NCBI RefSeq assembly: GCF_023734095.1
Contig: NZ_AP024620.1
Coordinates: forward strand, 1,360,501-1,424,500
Source: Moorella sp. Hama-1
Lineage (GTDB): Bacteria > Bacillota > DSM-521 > Neomoorellales > Neomoorellaceae
DNA length: 64,000 bases
Direction of reading: 5' to 3'
In this document: positions 26,122 through 33,751 of the stretch, one piece after another
Position numbering within the stretch: position 1 is the first letter of the stretch
How the letters are laid out: every line of letters starts with the position of its first letter
The notes under the pieces: model-generated
What the model was told of the DNA's origin: nothing
The model's database searches: none
What the model saw: the letters and a program-made list of their open reading frames with translations, nothing else
Program-made: the position numbers and the translations under genes

Positions 26122-26889
26122 TCAGGTAATCAGTACCAGGATAAGCAAAGCCAGGTCCAGGACGGCGGCCAGTCCGAAAAAGGGCCAGGAAAAGGGATAG
26201 CTAACTTCCAGCACCCGTAACTCCTCGCTATAACCTCGAGCCGTCAGGGCGGTGAACAGCTCCTGGGAACGGCGGTAGGCCTTGAGGAAAAGGTTGGTCG
26301 CCAGTTGGCCCAGGGAGTAAAAGGAGGTGCGCAGGGAAACATAGCCCAGGCGCGAGGTCTGGGCTATATAAATATCATCGACGGTAGCCAGAAGGACAAA
26401 GATAAAGCGGTAGGTAAGGCTGATTAAATCCACCAGCAGGGTAGGCACGCGGACCTGCCGGAGGAAAGCCAGGAAATCTACCACCGGGGTCGTCAAGGAA
26501 AGGAAATAAAGACAGGTAACAGCCCCCAGGGATTTGAGAAAGATCTTCCCCGCCAGGTTGATACCGTCGGGGGTGACGCCCAGGGTCCAGCCCAGCAGGG
26601 TTATTCCCTTTAAACCGGCCTGGGGCTGGTTGGTGATGGTGAGGGCGACCATGGCTACTCCTGCTATCAAAAAAGAAAAGGGTACCAGGATAAGCTGCAG
26701 GTAAAAACGGACCGGGATCCCGGCGGCTCCAATGGTCACCCCGGCCATTAGGATAGTAATGACGGCCGGGGTAAGGGGCCGGGGCGCCACCAGGGCAATG
26801 AGGAGAGTTGCCAGGGCAAAGGCTATTTTTTCGCCCGGGTGAATGCCCTTGAGCCGGTTGCTGTAGGCGTACTGGTCAATGCTGAACAT
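26122..26889 (-). CDS. cbiQ: Cobalt ECF transporter T component (CbiQ)
   Basis: 255 residues with about five membrane helices and the cytoplasmic coupling motifs of EcfT proteins. YRRSQELFTALTARGYSEELR near residue 210 carries the Ala-Arg-Gly signature that contacts the ATPase. It joins the CbiM/CbiN substrate module to CbiO. The start overlaps the end of cbiN. Confidence 0.93.
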   Translation of the reverse strand: MFSIDQYAYSNRLKGIHPGEKIAFALATLLIALVAPRPLTPAVITILMAGVTIGAAGIPVRFYLQLILVPFSFLIAGVAMVALTITNQPQAGLKGITLLGWTLGVTPDGINLAGKIFLKSLGAVTCLYFLSLTTPVVDFLAFLRQVRVPTLLVDLISLTYRFIFVLLATVDDIYIAQTSRLGYVSLRTSFYSLGQLATNLFLKAYRRSQELFTALTARGYSEELRVLEVSYPFSWPFFGLAAVLDLALLILVLIT

Positions 26890-27177
26890 CTACTTCTGCT
26901 CCCGCTGTTTCTTCCCCTTGCTATAGCCCAGAAAGTAGCAAACAATACCGCTGCCGATGGCTGCTTGGGCGGCAAAAAGGAAGGTCTCTACTTCCCCGCT
27001 GGGGGGCTCCCAAACTGGTTTGAACCAGGGGTGATAATCGGGTCGAATCTGGGTAATGGCCTCCGCCGCCCGGTCGTCGGCGCCGGCGAATTCCGCACCG
27101 CGATGGAGGAAAAAGGGCACTACGGCCAGGAGGATAACCATAAGGAACAGCAAAAAATTCTTCTGAGTGGTACTCAC
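26890..27177 (-). CDS. cbiN: Cobalt transport protein CbiN
   Basis: 95 residues with a membrane helix at each end (NFLLFLMVILLAVVPFFL and AAIGSGIVCYFLGY) and a short outside loop containing FAGADDRAAEAI, the pattern of CbiN, the small accessory subunit needed for cobalt loading of CbiM. GTG start, eight bases after GGAGG. Confidence 0.92.
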   Translation of the reverse strand: MSTTQKNFLLFLMVILLAVVPFFLHRGAEFAGADDRAAEAITQIRPDYHPWFKPVWEPPSGEVETFLFAAQAAIGSGIVCYFLGYSKGKKQREQK

Positions 27178-27264
27178 AGATCACACCTCCACTAAAGGTA
27201 ACTACTATAATTACGGCTTATTTTAACGCTCACTTCCAGACCAGGCTAAACCTGCCTACTGGCT

Positions 27265-28035
27265 CTACTGCTGGCCGCGGCTCTCCCCTACCACCGTTTT
27301 CCCCGGCAGTATAGATAGCTCTACCAGCTCGTTCTTGTTATAAGCGGCCAGCAGGTTAAAGACGATGACGGTTAAAATACCTTCGCTGATGGCCAGGGGT
27401 AGCTGGGTGACGGCAAAGATGCCCATGAATTTGAGCATGGACGCTGCTACTCCCCCGGCCGGGGCCGGGAATGCCAGGGCGAGCTGCAGGGAGGTGGTGA
27501 CGTAGGTCATCAGGTCGCCCAGGGTTGCGGCCAGGAAGACGGCAACGGCCAGCGAACCCCCCAGCCGTCTTACCAGATGGTAAAGGCCATAGGCCACAAA
27601 GGGACCGACGACGGCCATGGAAAAGGTATTGGCCCCCAGGGTGCTCAAGCCCCCGTGGGCCAGCAACAGGGCCTGAAAGAGCAGGACAATGCCCCCCAGG
27701 ATGCTCATGGCCGCCGGGCCGAAGAGGACAGCCCCCAGGCCCACACCCGTGGGGTGGGAACAACTTCCACTTACCGAAGGAATTTTCAGGGCCGATAGGA
27801 CAAAGGTGTAGGCGCCGGCCAGGCCCAGGAGCATTTTCAGGCTCGGGTTACTTTTAACTGTACGCTGGATAGAACGCAGGCCCCAGAACCAGAAAGGCAG
27901 GACGACAATAAACCAGAAGGCGGCCCAACTAAAGGGCAGGAAGCCCTCGGCGATGTGCATGGCGTAGGCCGGCCGGGCCAGGACGACCATTGCCAGGAGA
28001 AGATACAATGTTAACCATGTTGTCCGGCGGAACAT
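27265..28035 (-). CDS. cbiM: Cobalt ECF transporter substrate-binding component (CbiM)
   Basis: 256 residues. A leader of about 25 residues is followed by MHIAEGFLP. In CbiM/NikM the N-terminus after processing (Met-His) binds Co2+, and the His is present. Six or so membrane helices follow, with [18 protein letters not shown] near residue 90, another conserved metal-site segment. GGGGGG precedes the ATG. It overlaps the upstream cobK gene by 25 bases. Cobalt uptake feeds the corrinoid of the acs methyl carrier. Confidence 0.93.
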   Translation of the reverse strand: MFRRTTWLTLYLLLAMVVLARPAYAMHIAEGFLPFSWAAFWFIVVLPFWFWGLRSIQRTVKSNPSLKMLLGLAGAYTFVLSALKIPSVSGSCSHPTGVGLGAVLFGPAAMSILGGIVLLFQALLLAHGGLSTLGANTFSMAVVGPFVAYGLYHLVRRLGGSLAVAVFLAATLGDLMTYVTTSLQLALAFPAPAGGVAASMLKFMGIFAVTQLPLAISEGILTVIVFNLLAAYNKNELVELSILPGKTVVGESRGQQ

Positions 28036-28970
28036 AGTATGTACCCCCCATTTCCCACATTTGATTTCGGAGGCGCTATCTTTTTCAGCAGGGCGATGGC
28101 TTCGGCGACTGTGGCGACCGGGTAACGATACTGGATGGCAGGACGTTTGATTACTACCAGCGGTATTTTTAGCGCCAGGGCGGCAGCGATTTTGGCCTCG
28201 GTACCGCCGGCCGGGCCGGCGTCCCGGGTGACGATGACGTTGGCTTTACAGGCTTTAAACATGGCTCTATTTATTTCTTTGGAGAAAGGCCCCTGCATGG
28301 CGATAATGTCACGGGGCGTCAGGCCCAGGTCCTGGCATTTTTTAATTACCTGGTGTTCGGGTAAAACCCGGACTACGATGCGTTTATCTTTGAGTAGCGG
28401 GTTTGCGACGAATACTTCCAGGTTATTGGTGCCGGTGGTTAAAAAGATGGTCTCCCCCAGCCGTGCGGCAGTCCGGGCAGCTTCTTCCCAGGAAGAAACC
28501 TGGTAGACGAGATTATTATCCGGCAGCTCGGTTTCGGCCCGCAAAAAACGCAGGTAACAAAGCTGCTGTTGCTGGCACCAGGCCTCCAGGGTCCGGGACA
28601 CATGGTTGGGATAGGGCAGGGTGGCATCAATGACTGCTTTAAGCTGCCTGTTACTCTCCAGAGTGGCCAGATTAGCCTCTGTAAAGGGGCCAGTTAGTAT
28701 TGTTACGGCCCCATCCTGCCGGGCCAGTTGCTCGCCGTAGTTACTGTCGGCCCAGGTCATAATTTGATAACCGGCCTGTCGGAGACAGCGGATCAACTGC
28801 CGGCCTTCTCCGGTAGCGCCCACCACCAAAATAAAGGTCGAAGGCAAGAGAGCGGCAGTCGGAAGCTCCTCCTGTAGTGACTGAGCAGATTTCGTATGGT
28901 AGCCTGCATTATTAATGCTATTGCCCTTTGTTGTTGCTACGTGAGCGGCATGGGAGTCTGCCACTGTCAA
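28011..28970 (-). CDS. cbiJ: Precorrin-6A/cobalt-precorrin-6A reductase (CobK/CbiJ)
   Basis: 319 residues. The core begins near residue 46 with [23 protein letters not shown], followed by the CbiJ-type pattern [34 protein letters not shown] and [20 protein letters not shown], which binds NAD(P)H and the corrin macrocycle. The first 45 residues are an unusual low-complexity extension; a later start may be real. It is the first gene of the cobalamin-riboswitch operon and is coupled to cbiM by overlap. Confidence 0.9.
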   Translation of the reverse strand: MTVADSHAAHVATTKGNSINNAGYHTKSAQSLQEELPTAALLPSTFILVVGATGEGRQLIRCLRQAGYQIMTWADSNYGEQLARQDGAVTILTGPFTEANLATLESNRQLKAVIDATLPYPNHVSRTLEAWCQQQQLCYLRFLRAETELPDNNLVYQVSSWEEAARTAARLGETIFLTTGTNNLEVFVANPLLKDKRIVVRVLPEHQVIKKCQDLGLTPRDIIAMQGPFSKEINRAMFKACKANVIVTRDAGPAGGTEAKIAAALALKIPLVVIKRPAIQYRYPVATVAEAIALLKKIAPPKSNVGNGGYILCSAGQHG

Positions 28971-28995
28971 AGTTTTGAGTCCTCCCTGCGGAAAC

Positions 28996-29021
28996 TAAAA
29001 TCCCCGGCAACAATGCCGGGG
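28996..29021 (-). terminator. Second hairpin in the cobK leader
   Basis: CCCCGGCA-ACAA-TGCCGGGG followed on the minus strand by ATTTTAG. It lies 26 bases upstream of the cobK start. It may be an additional attenuator; the T-tract is short. Confidence 0.45.
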
Positions 29022-29242
29022 GGTGAAGGTGCTGCCGTTAAACAGGCATGCCGAAATACACCACCTCCCCGGGTTGACCCCTGGTGGAATTCAGACAGGC
29101 TTGCCTGTTGGCCGGGCATCATCAGTGGCTGCAAGTTACCGCTTCCGGACGGTGTTTTGCGCCACTTCTCCCCTGCCGCGGCTGGATTTAAGCCCGGTCT
29201 GCTCGAGACCGCGCACCCATTCTGTATGCAATTTTAGCAACA

Positions 29243-29275
29243 TAAAACCCTCTGCTCCTACATAAGCAGAGGGTT
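29243..29275 (-). terminator. Terminator of the cobalamin riboswitch
   Basis: AACCCTCTGCT-8 nt-AGCAGAGGGTT, a perfect 11-bp stem followed by TTAT on the minus strand, 50 bases after the aptamer. It fits the expression platform of an OFF switch. Confidence 0.75.
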
Positions 29276-29324
29276 TGCTCGCCATCATCTGGCCAACCAC
29301 CCCCTATCCGGCGTAGGGGTAAGG

Positions 29325-29473
29325 GTTCCCAGGCAACCGGTATCCTGACTCGGGATCACAGCTCCGGCACCGCCTTCCCGGGCTAATACCCAGTGGCTCG
29401 ATGGTGCCTTACTCCCCCTCACAGTGGCGGGACCGTGTCAGATTTGCACTGACTTCCCGTATTTGCCTGGAAC
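29325..29473 (-). ncRNA. Cobalamin riboswitch controlling cobK-cbiMNQO
   Basis: The minus strand shows the closing helix CCAGGCAA/TTGCCTGG, GGGAAGTCAGTGCAAATCTGACAC, the B12-box-like GCCACTGTGAGG segment, and GAGCCACTGGG. These are the conserved parts of cobalamin aptamers. It lies 355 bases before the operon start and is followed by an intrinsic terminator, so cobalamin should lower expression. Confidence 0.93.
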
Positions 29474-29653
29474 ATATTTATGTTAAAGCTATTTTATCAT
29501 AACCTGGATAGGATGTCCAGGGGTGTTAAGCCAATAATTTCTTTAGTTTTTTTACCGTAAGCCCGGCTTATTTTAAAATTGATTTCAAGGTCCCGGGAGC
29601 GAGTTCATCATGCAATGGTATGTTTTGTTTTATTATATCATTTTTAGCTGGCG

Positions 29654-30979
29654 TTATGCCAGCCCGGCCCGACGGGCGATGCGCTGGACGGCTTCGTTGG
29701 CCTTCCGCCGGACTTCAGCGGCGTCAATGGTCTTCAATTCGCCCTTTTCCATGACGATTTGGCCGTCGACCATGGTCAGGGTGACATCCGTACCTTTAGC
29801 TTGGTAGACCAGCTGGGCGTAGACGTTGACGCCGTCTGCCGGCTGGGTGTGCAGGCCATCCAGGGAAACCAGGGCCAGGTCGGCCTTCTTCCCTACCTCC
29901 AGGCTGCCGATCTCCTGCTCCATCCCCAGGGCTCGGGCGCCGCCCAGGGTAGCCAGTTCAAAAACTAGAGGCGCCGGCATAGTAGTGGGGCCGTGGAGGG
30001 GTTTCTGGATCAGGGCCGCCAGGCGCATCTCCATAAAGGCGTCCAGGTTGTTGTTGCAGGGAGCACCATCGGCAGCCAGGGAAACCACGGTTCCTCGGTC
30101 CAGGAGTTCCGGCACGGGGCAGATCCCGGAAGCTATCTTTAAGTTAGAGGAAGGGCAGTGGACCACCCTGGTACCGGTGCGGGCCAGGATCTCCTTCTCT
30201 TCTTCATTAAGCCAGATGCAGTGGACCAGGATGAGGTCCGGCCCGGTGAGGCCAATGTCATCCAGGTAAAGGACGTTACGCCGGCCGTGGAGTTTCTCCA
30301 CCAGGTCGCACTCCCCCCGGTTTTCCGAGGCGTGGGTATGGATCTTGACGCCGTACCGGCGAGCGAGGTCCCGAACCGCCAGCAGCAACTCTTCCGTGCA
30401 GGAGACCACGAAACGGGGTTCAAAGGCGTACTGGATGCGGCCGTGGTCATAGCCGTGCCATTTCTCCAGCAGGTTTATACTCTCTTCCAGGGAGGCCTCC
30501 GTAGTTTCCTTGAGGGTCGCCGGGACGTCGTCGCCATAGTCCATCATCACCTTGCCGGTCATAGCGCGCATGCCGCTTTGGGCGATGGCCTCGATGGCCG
30601 CACCGGTATGGTGGACGCTCTCCATGTCGACGATGGTGGTGGTGCCGCTCCGGAAGAGCTCGCCGATGCCCAGGAGGGCGGAATAGTAAATTGATTCGGC
30701 GTCGTGGGCGCCCTCCAGGGGCCAGATACGCAGGCGCAGCCAGTCCAGGAGTTCCAGGTCGTCGGCGCGGCCGCGGAAAAGGGTCTGGCAGAGGTGGATA
30801 TGGGGCTGGATGAGGCCGGGGATCACCAGTTGGCCGCCGGCGTCGATGACCCGGTCGGCGGTGGCCGGCGCCTGGCCGAGGGCGGCGATGCGGTCGTTTT
30901 CGATGTAGATATCACCCTGGAGTACCTCCCGCCGGGAATTCATGGTCACCAGGGTGCCGTTTTTAATGAGGATGCTCAT
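29654..30979 (-). CDS. Amidohydrolase, SsnA/guanine-deaminase-like (COG0402)
   Basis: 441 residues. The metal-dependent deaminase pattern is complete: PHIHLCQTLFRG (HxH near residue 60), HTHASENRGE, LVHCIWL and SLAADGAPCNNNLD (the Asp ligand). Relatives deaminate guanine, 8-oxoguanine, S-adenosylhomocysteine or thiomethyl-adenosine. The gene overlaps the xanthine-dehydrogenase-type gene upstream by 4 bases and is under the purine riboswitch, so a purine deaminase (guanine or 8-oxoguanine to xanthine or urate) is the best inference. The exact substrate is not settled by sequence. Confidence 0.82.
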   Translation of the reverse strand: MSILIKNGTLVTMNSRREVLQGDIYIENDRIAALGQAPATADRVIDAGGQLVIPGLIQPHIHLCQTLFRGRADDLELLDWLRLRIWPLEGAHDAESIYYSALLGIGELFRSGTTTIVDMESVHHTGAAIEAIAQSGMRAMTGKVMMDYGDDVPATLKETTEASLEESINLLEKWHGYDHGRIQYAFEPRFVVSCTEELLLAVRDLARRYGVKIHTHASENRGECDLVEKLHGRRNVLYLDDIGLTGPDLILVHCIWLNEEEKEILARTGTRVVHCPSSNLKIASGICPVPELLDRGTVVSLAADGAPCNNNLDAFMEMRLAALIQKPLHGPTTMPAPLVFELATLGGARALGMEQEIGSLEVGKKADLALVSLDGLHTQPADGVNVYAQLVYQAKGTDVTLTMVDGQIVMEKGELKTIDAAEVRRKANEAVQRIARRAGLA

Positions 30980-31968
30980 GCTTTCTTCTCCTTTAGCCCG
31001 TCCAGGATTTTTTCCGGCGTGACTGGCAGCTCGGTAATGCGGACGCCCACGGCGTTATAGATGGCATTGATGACGGCCGGCACGGTAGGGATGGTGGCCG
31101 GTTCGCCTACTCCCTTGGCGCCGAAGGGACCGGTGGGCTCATGGGATTCGACAATCAGGGGTTCTACCTCGGGCATATCCATAGTGGTGGGGATCAGGTA
31201 GGTGGAAAAGGAGTTATTGACAATCCGCCCCTCTTGCAGGTGCACCTTTTCCAGCAGGGCCATACCGACGCCCTGGCCGATGCCGCCGGCGATCTGCCCT
31301 TCCACCCCCTGCCGGTTCACCGCCCGGCCGACATCGTGGGCGGCTACCAGTTTCAGGACCTGGACCTGGCCTGTTTCCGTATCTACTTCTACTTCGGCGA
31401 TCTGGGTGCCGAAGGCATAGGGCCAGTACGGCGCCCCCTGACCGGTCTCCCGGTCGACGGCCGTGGTGTGGGTGACGAAGCTCCCCTGACCAACCAGGCG
31501 GTAGCCGGCCAGGCGGGCCCGGGTGGCAGCCTCGGGATAGGGGATCTGCTTTGCCGGGTAGCTTTTAACGTAAATAAACCCTTCCCTGGCCACCAGGCCG
31601 GCGACGGTGTTGACCCCCAGCAGGGTACGGGTGTACTCGAAAAGGGTTTCCCGGGCCTGGCGACAGGCCATCTGGACGGCGTTGCCGGAGGCGTAGGTCT
31701 GGCGGGTGGCCGCCGTGGTGCCGGCATCGGGGGTGGTATCGGTGTCGGCACTGATCACCGTTACCCAGGTGTAGGGAACACCGAGTTCTGCGGCGGCAAT
31801 CTGGGCCAGGACGGTATTCGAACCCTGGCCGCAGTCCACCGCCCCGGTGTGAATGGTGGCCGTGCCGTCGTCGTGGATCTCGACGGTGGCCGTGGAAACA
31901 TCAGGGAACCCGTTGCCATAGCCGGTGCCGTAGAAAAAGCAGGCCATGCCGGTGCCGCGTTTCTTCAT
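30976..31968 (-). CDS. Xanthine-dehydrogenase-type molybdenum subunit, C-terminal half
   Basis: 330 residues that correspond to the C-terminal molybdopterin-binding half of XDH-type enzymes: GTGMACFFYGTGYGNG at the start, DCGQGSNTVLAQIAAAELG, AAHDVGRAVNRQGVEGQIAGGIGQG, and GAKGVGEPATIPTVPAVINAI, which holds the catalytic Glu (GVGEP). The ATG at 31,968 lies eight bases after GGAGG, which argues for a genuine separate gene. The N-terminal half is the preceding gene, ended by an in-frame TAG and an 80-bp gap. The two polypeptides would assemble into one active site. Confidence 0.85.
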   Translation of the reverse strand: MKKRGTGMACFFYGTGYGNGFPDVSTATVEIHDDGTATIHTGAVDCGQGSNTVLAQIAAAELGVPYTWVTVISADTDTTPDAGTTAATRQTYASGNAVQMACRQARETLFEYTRTLLGVNTVAGLVAREGFIYVKSYPAKQIPYPEAATRARLAGYRLVGQGSFVTHTTAVDRETGQGAPYWPYAFGTQIAEVEVDTETGQVQVLKLVAAHDVGRAVNRQGVEGQIAGGIGQGVGMALLEKVHLQEGRIVNNSFSTYLIPTTMDMPEVEPLIVESHEPTGPFGAKGVGEPATIPTVPAVINAIYNAVGVRITELPVTPEKILDGLKEKKA

Positions 31969-32048
31969 ACTGCATACCTCCAAACCCAACAGGCATAAGT
32001 TTGACTAAGTGCCGTGCCTGGCAGGGAGTATTGGGTATAATGCACCTT

Positions 32049-33341
32049 CTACCCATCTGCCTTCTGCCCGGGGATTAAGTCTGCCGGTGACCAGCCGGCG
32101 GCCCGGGCCGCCTGGAGCATGGTTTCCGTCAGCCCGACGCTGCTCTCCAGGACCTGGCCGGTGGCGGTAACATCCCCCTGGCGGAAGGCGTTGAGCCAGC
32201 GGATGGTAAAGGGGTGCAGGCCGAGCCTGGCCGCCAGTTCGTCCATCTGGCTTTCATAGGCCAGGGGCGGCTGGGTGGCGCCGAAGCCACGCATGGCCCC
32301 GGTGAAGGGGTTGTTGGTGTAGACGGCGTAGGCATCGATTTTTACATGGGGAACGACATAGGGCCCCGTGGCGTGGATGGCTGCCTTGCGCAAAACGTTG
32401 GGGGCCCAGGAAGAATAGGCGCCGCTGTCGCCGATAATCTCCGCCTCCAGGGCCGTCAGTTTACCTGCCCTGGTGGCCCCGGTTTTATAGCGCATAATCA
32501 TAGGATGGCGTTTGCTGTGGGCCTGGAAAGACTCTTCCCGGTTGAGGACCATTTTGGCCGGTCGCCGAGTATGCACCGCCAGGAGGGCCACCAGGGTCTG
32601 CAGGGTCATATCCTCCCGGCCGCCGAAGGCACCGCCTACCATGGGGGCGACGATGCGGATGCGGTCCTGGTTCCATCCCAGCACCCGGGCTACCTCCGTC
32701 CGGTCCCAGTGGACGTACTGGGTGGCCACATAAATTACCAGGTGATCGCGCTCGTCCAGCCGGGCCACGGCGGCCTCCGGCTGGAGGAAGGCGTGGTCCA
32801 GGAGCTGGGTGCGGTAGGTGTTTTCAACGATCACGTCGGCAGTAGCGAAGCCGGCCTGGATATCCCCTTTGCGAATGGGCAGGTGGTAGATTATATTCTC
32901 CCGATCAGGATGGACCCGGGGAGCACCCGGTTGCATGGCGGCCACAGGGTCCAGGAGGGCCGGTAGTTCCTCATAGTCTACTTTTACCCTGGCGGCTCCT
33001 TCTTTGGCCGCCGCGGGGGTAGTGGCCCCGACCAGGGCGACGACGTCATTTACCGAGCGTACCTCCTCCCCCGCCAGGACGGGCATATCCTGGAAGAGGA
33101 CCCCCTGGCCGTTGTGGCCGGGGATGTCCCTGGCCGTCAGGACACAGATGACCCCTGGCACCTGCAAGGCAGCTGCGGTATCAAGATGGACAATCCGGGC
33201 GTGGGCATGGGGGCTGCGGACAGTATGACCGTAGATCATCCCCGGGAAGGTGATATCAGCCGGGTAAACGGCCTGGCCGGTCACCTTGGCCCGGGCATCC
33301 CCCCGGGCGGGGGAAGCGCCGATAATGGCCACAGGCATCAT
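32049..33341 (-). CDS. Xanthine-dehydrogenase-type molybdenum subunit, N-terminal half
   Basis: 430 residues. The N-terminal a/b-hammerhead domain (residues 10-110: ARGDARAKVTGQAVYPADI, RSPHAHARIVHLD) is followed by the first Mo-cofactor-binding region with LLDHAFLQPEAAVA, MVGGAFGGRED and AMRGFGATQPPLAYESQMDELA. It stops after AARAAGWSPADLIPG, the usual linker before the second Mo domain. ATG at 33,341 and 33,338 or GTG at 33,332 are possible starts; AAAGGA favours the last. No FAD or [2Fe-2S] subunit gene adjoins, so electron-transfer partners must come from elsewhere. Confidence 0.85.
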   Translation of the reverse strand: MMPVAIIGASPARGDARAKVTGQAVYPADITFPGMIYGHTVRSPHAHARIVHLDTAAALQVPGVICVLTARDIPGHNGQGVLFQDMPVLAGEEVRSVNDVVALVGATTPAAAKEGAARVKVDYEELPALLDPVAAMQPGAPRVHPDRENIIYHLPIRKGDIQAGFATADVIVENTYRTQLLDHAFLQPEAAVARLDERDHLVIYVATQYVHWDRTEVARVLGWNQDRIRIVAPMVGGAFGGREDMTLQTLVALLAVHTRRPAKMVLNREESFQAHSKRHPMIMRYKTGATRAGKLTALEAEIIGDSGAYSSWAPNVLRKAAIHATGPYVVPHVKIDAYAVYTNNPFTGAMRGFGATQPPLAYESQMDELAARLGLHPFTIRWLNAFRQGDVTATGQVLESSVGLTETMLQAARAAGWSPADLIPGQKADG

Positions 33342-33415
33342 TCCTTTCGCTGGTAGGATTTAATTGCGCACGGCTAAGGCCCAAACAGGAAGGTTAACTG
33401 GCCCTGGTGTGATAT

Positions 33416-33485
33416 AAAAAACCAGGCAACCGTGGTCCGACAACGAAGGTAGACCTTCGTAGCCGGGCAATTTGCGGTTGCCTGG
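33416..33485 (-). terminator. Terminator overlapping the purine riboswitch aptamer
   Basis: On the minus strand CCAGGCAACCG (33,475-33,485) pairs perfectly with CGGTTGCCTGG (33,422-33,432), followed by six T. An inner stem pairs the aptamer's 3' P1 strand, CTACGAAGG, with CCTTCGTTG. Both terminator strands on the 5' side are parts of the aptamer, so ligand binding should prevent terminator formation. Confidence 0.8.
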
Positions 33486-33525
33486 TAGAAACCCCCGGTC
33501 CCTATTGCCGGGGATATACGAAGCA
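33453..33525 (-). ncRNA. Purine (guanine-class) riboswitch with a variant core
   Basis: The aptamer shows P1 TTCGTA/TACGAA, P2 CCCCGG/CCGGGG, the invariant J2/3 TTTCTACC, P3 GGCAA/TTGCC and L3 CCGCAAA, which can form the two loop-loop G-C pairs with GG of L2. The specificity position (74 in xpt numbering) is C, which selects guanine-like ligands. The preceding base is G where the consensus has A73, a core change. It lies about 110 bases before the xanthine-dehydrogenase-type genes. Confidence 0.85.
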
Positions 33526-33751
33526 ATGGTGAGACCTATTGAACGCTATTACTTTATTATTCGCTTCCCTGCCCCATAATTCCTGCTACCGTTCCTTTCT
33601 TCATAAGAAAAAAACTTACTAAGAAACTCCCGCCTCTTTGACCCAAAGCTGGACGGTTCCCCGTCTCCATCAGAGGAAACTCTATGCTACCTGGATACTT
33701 AATCAGTAGCACATCGTAGCACATTACCCAGAAGGGTTTGGGGTATGGGGA

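Noticed and set aside
29654-30979. Calling the amidohydrolase a guanine deaminase outright
   Set aside because: The COG0402 motifs also fit SAH/MTA and 8-oxoguanine deaminases. Context favours a purine substrate but does not choose one.
31969-32051. Selenocysteine or frameshift explanation for the split xanthine-dehydrogenase-type gene
   Set aside because: The first gene ends in TAG, followed by an 80-bp gap and a new GGAGG plus ATG. Two genes explain it better.
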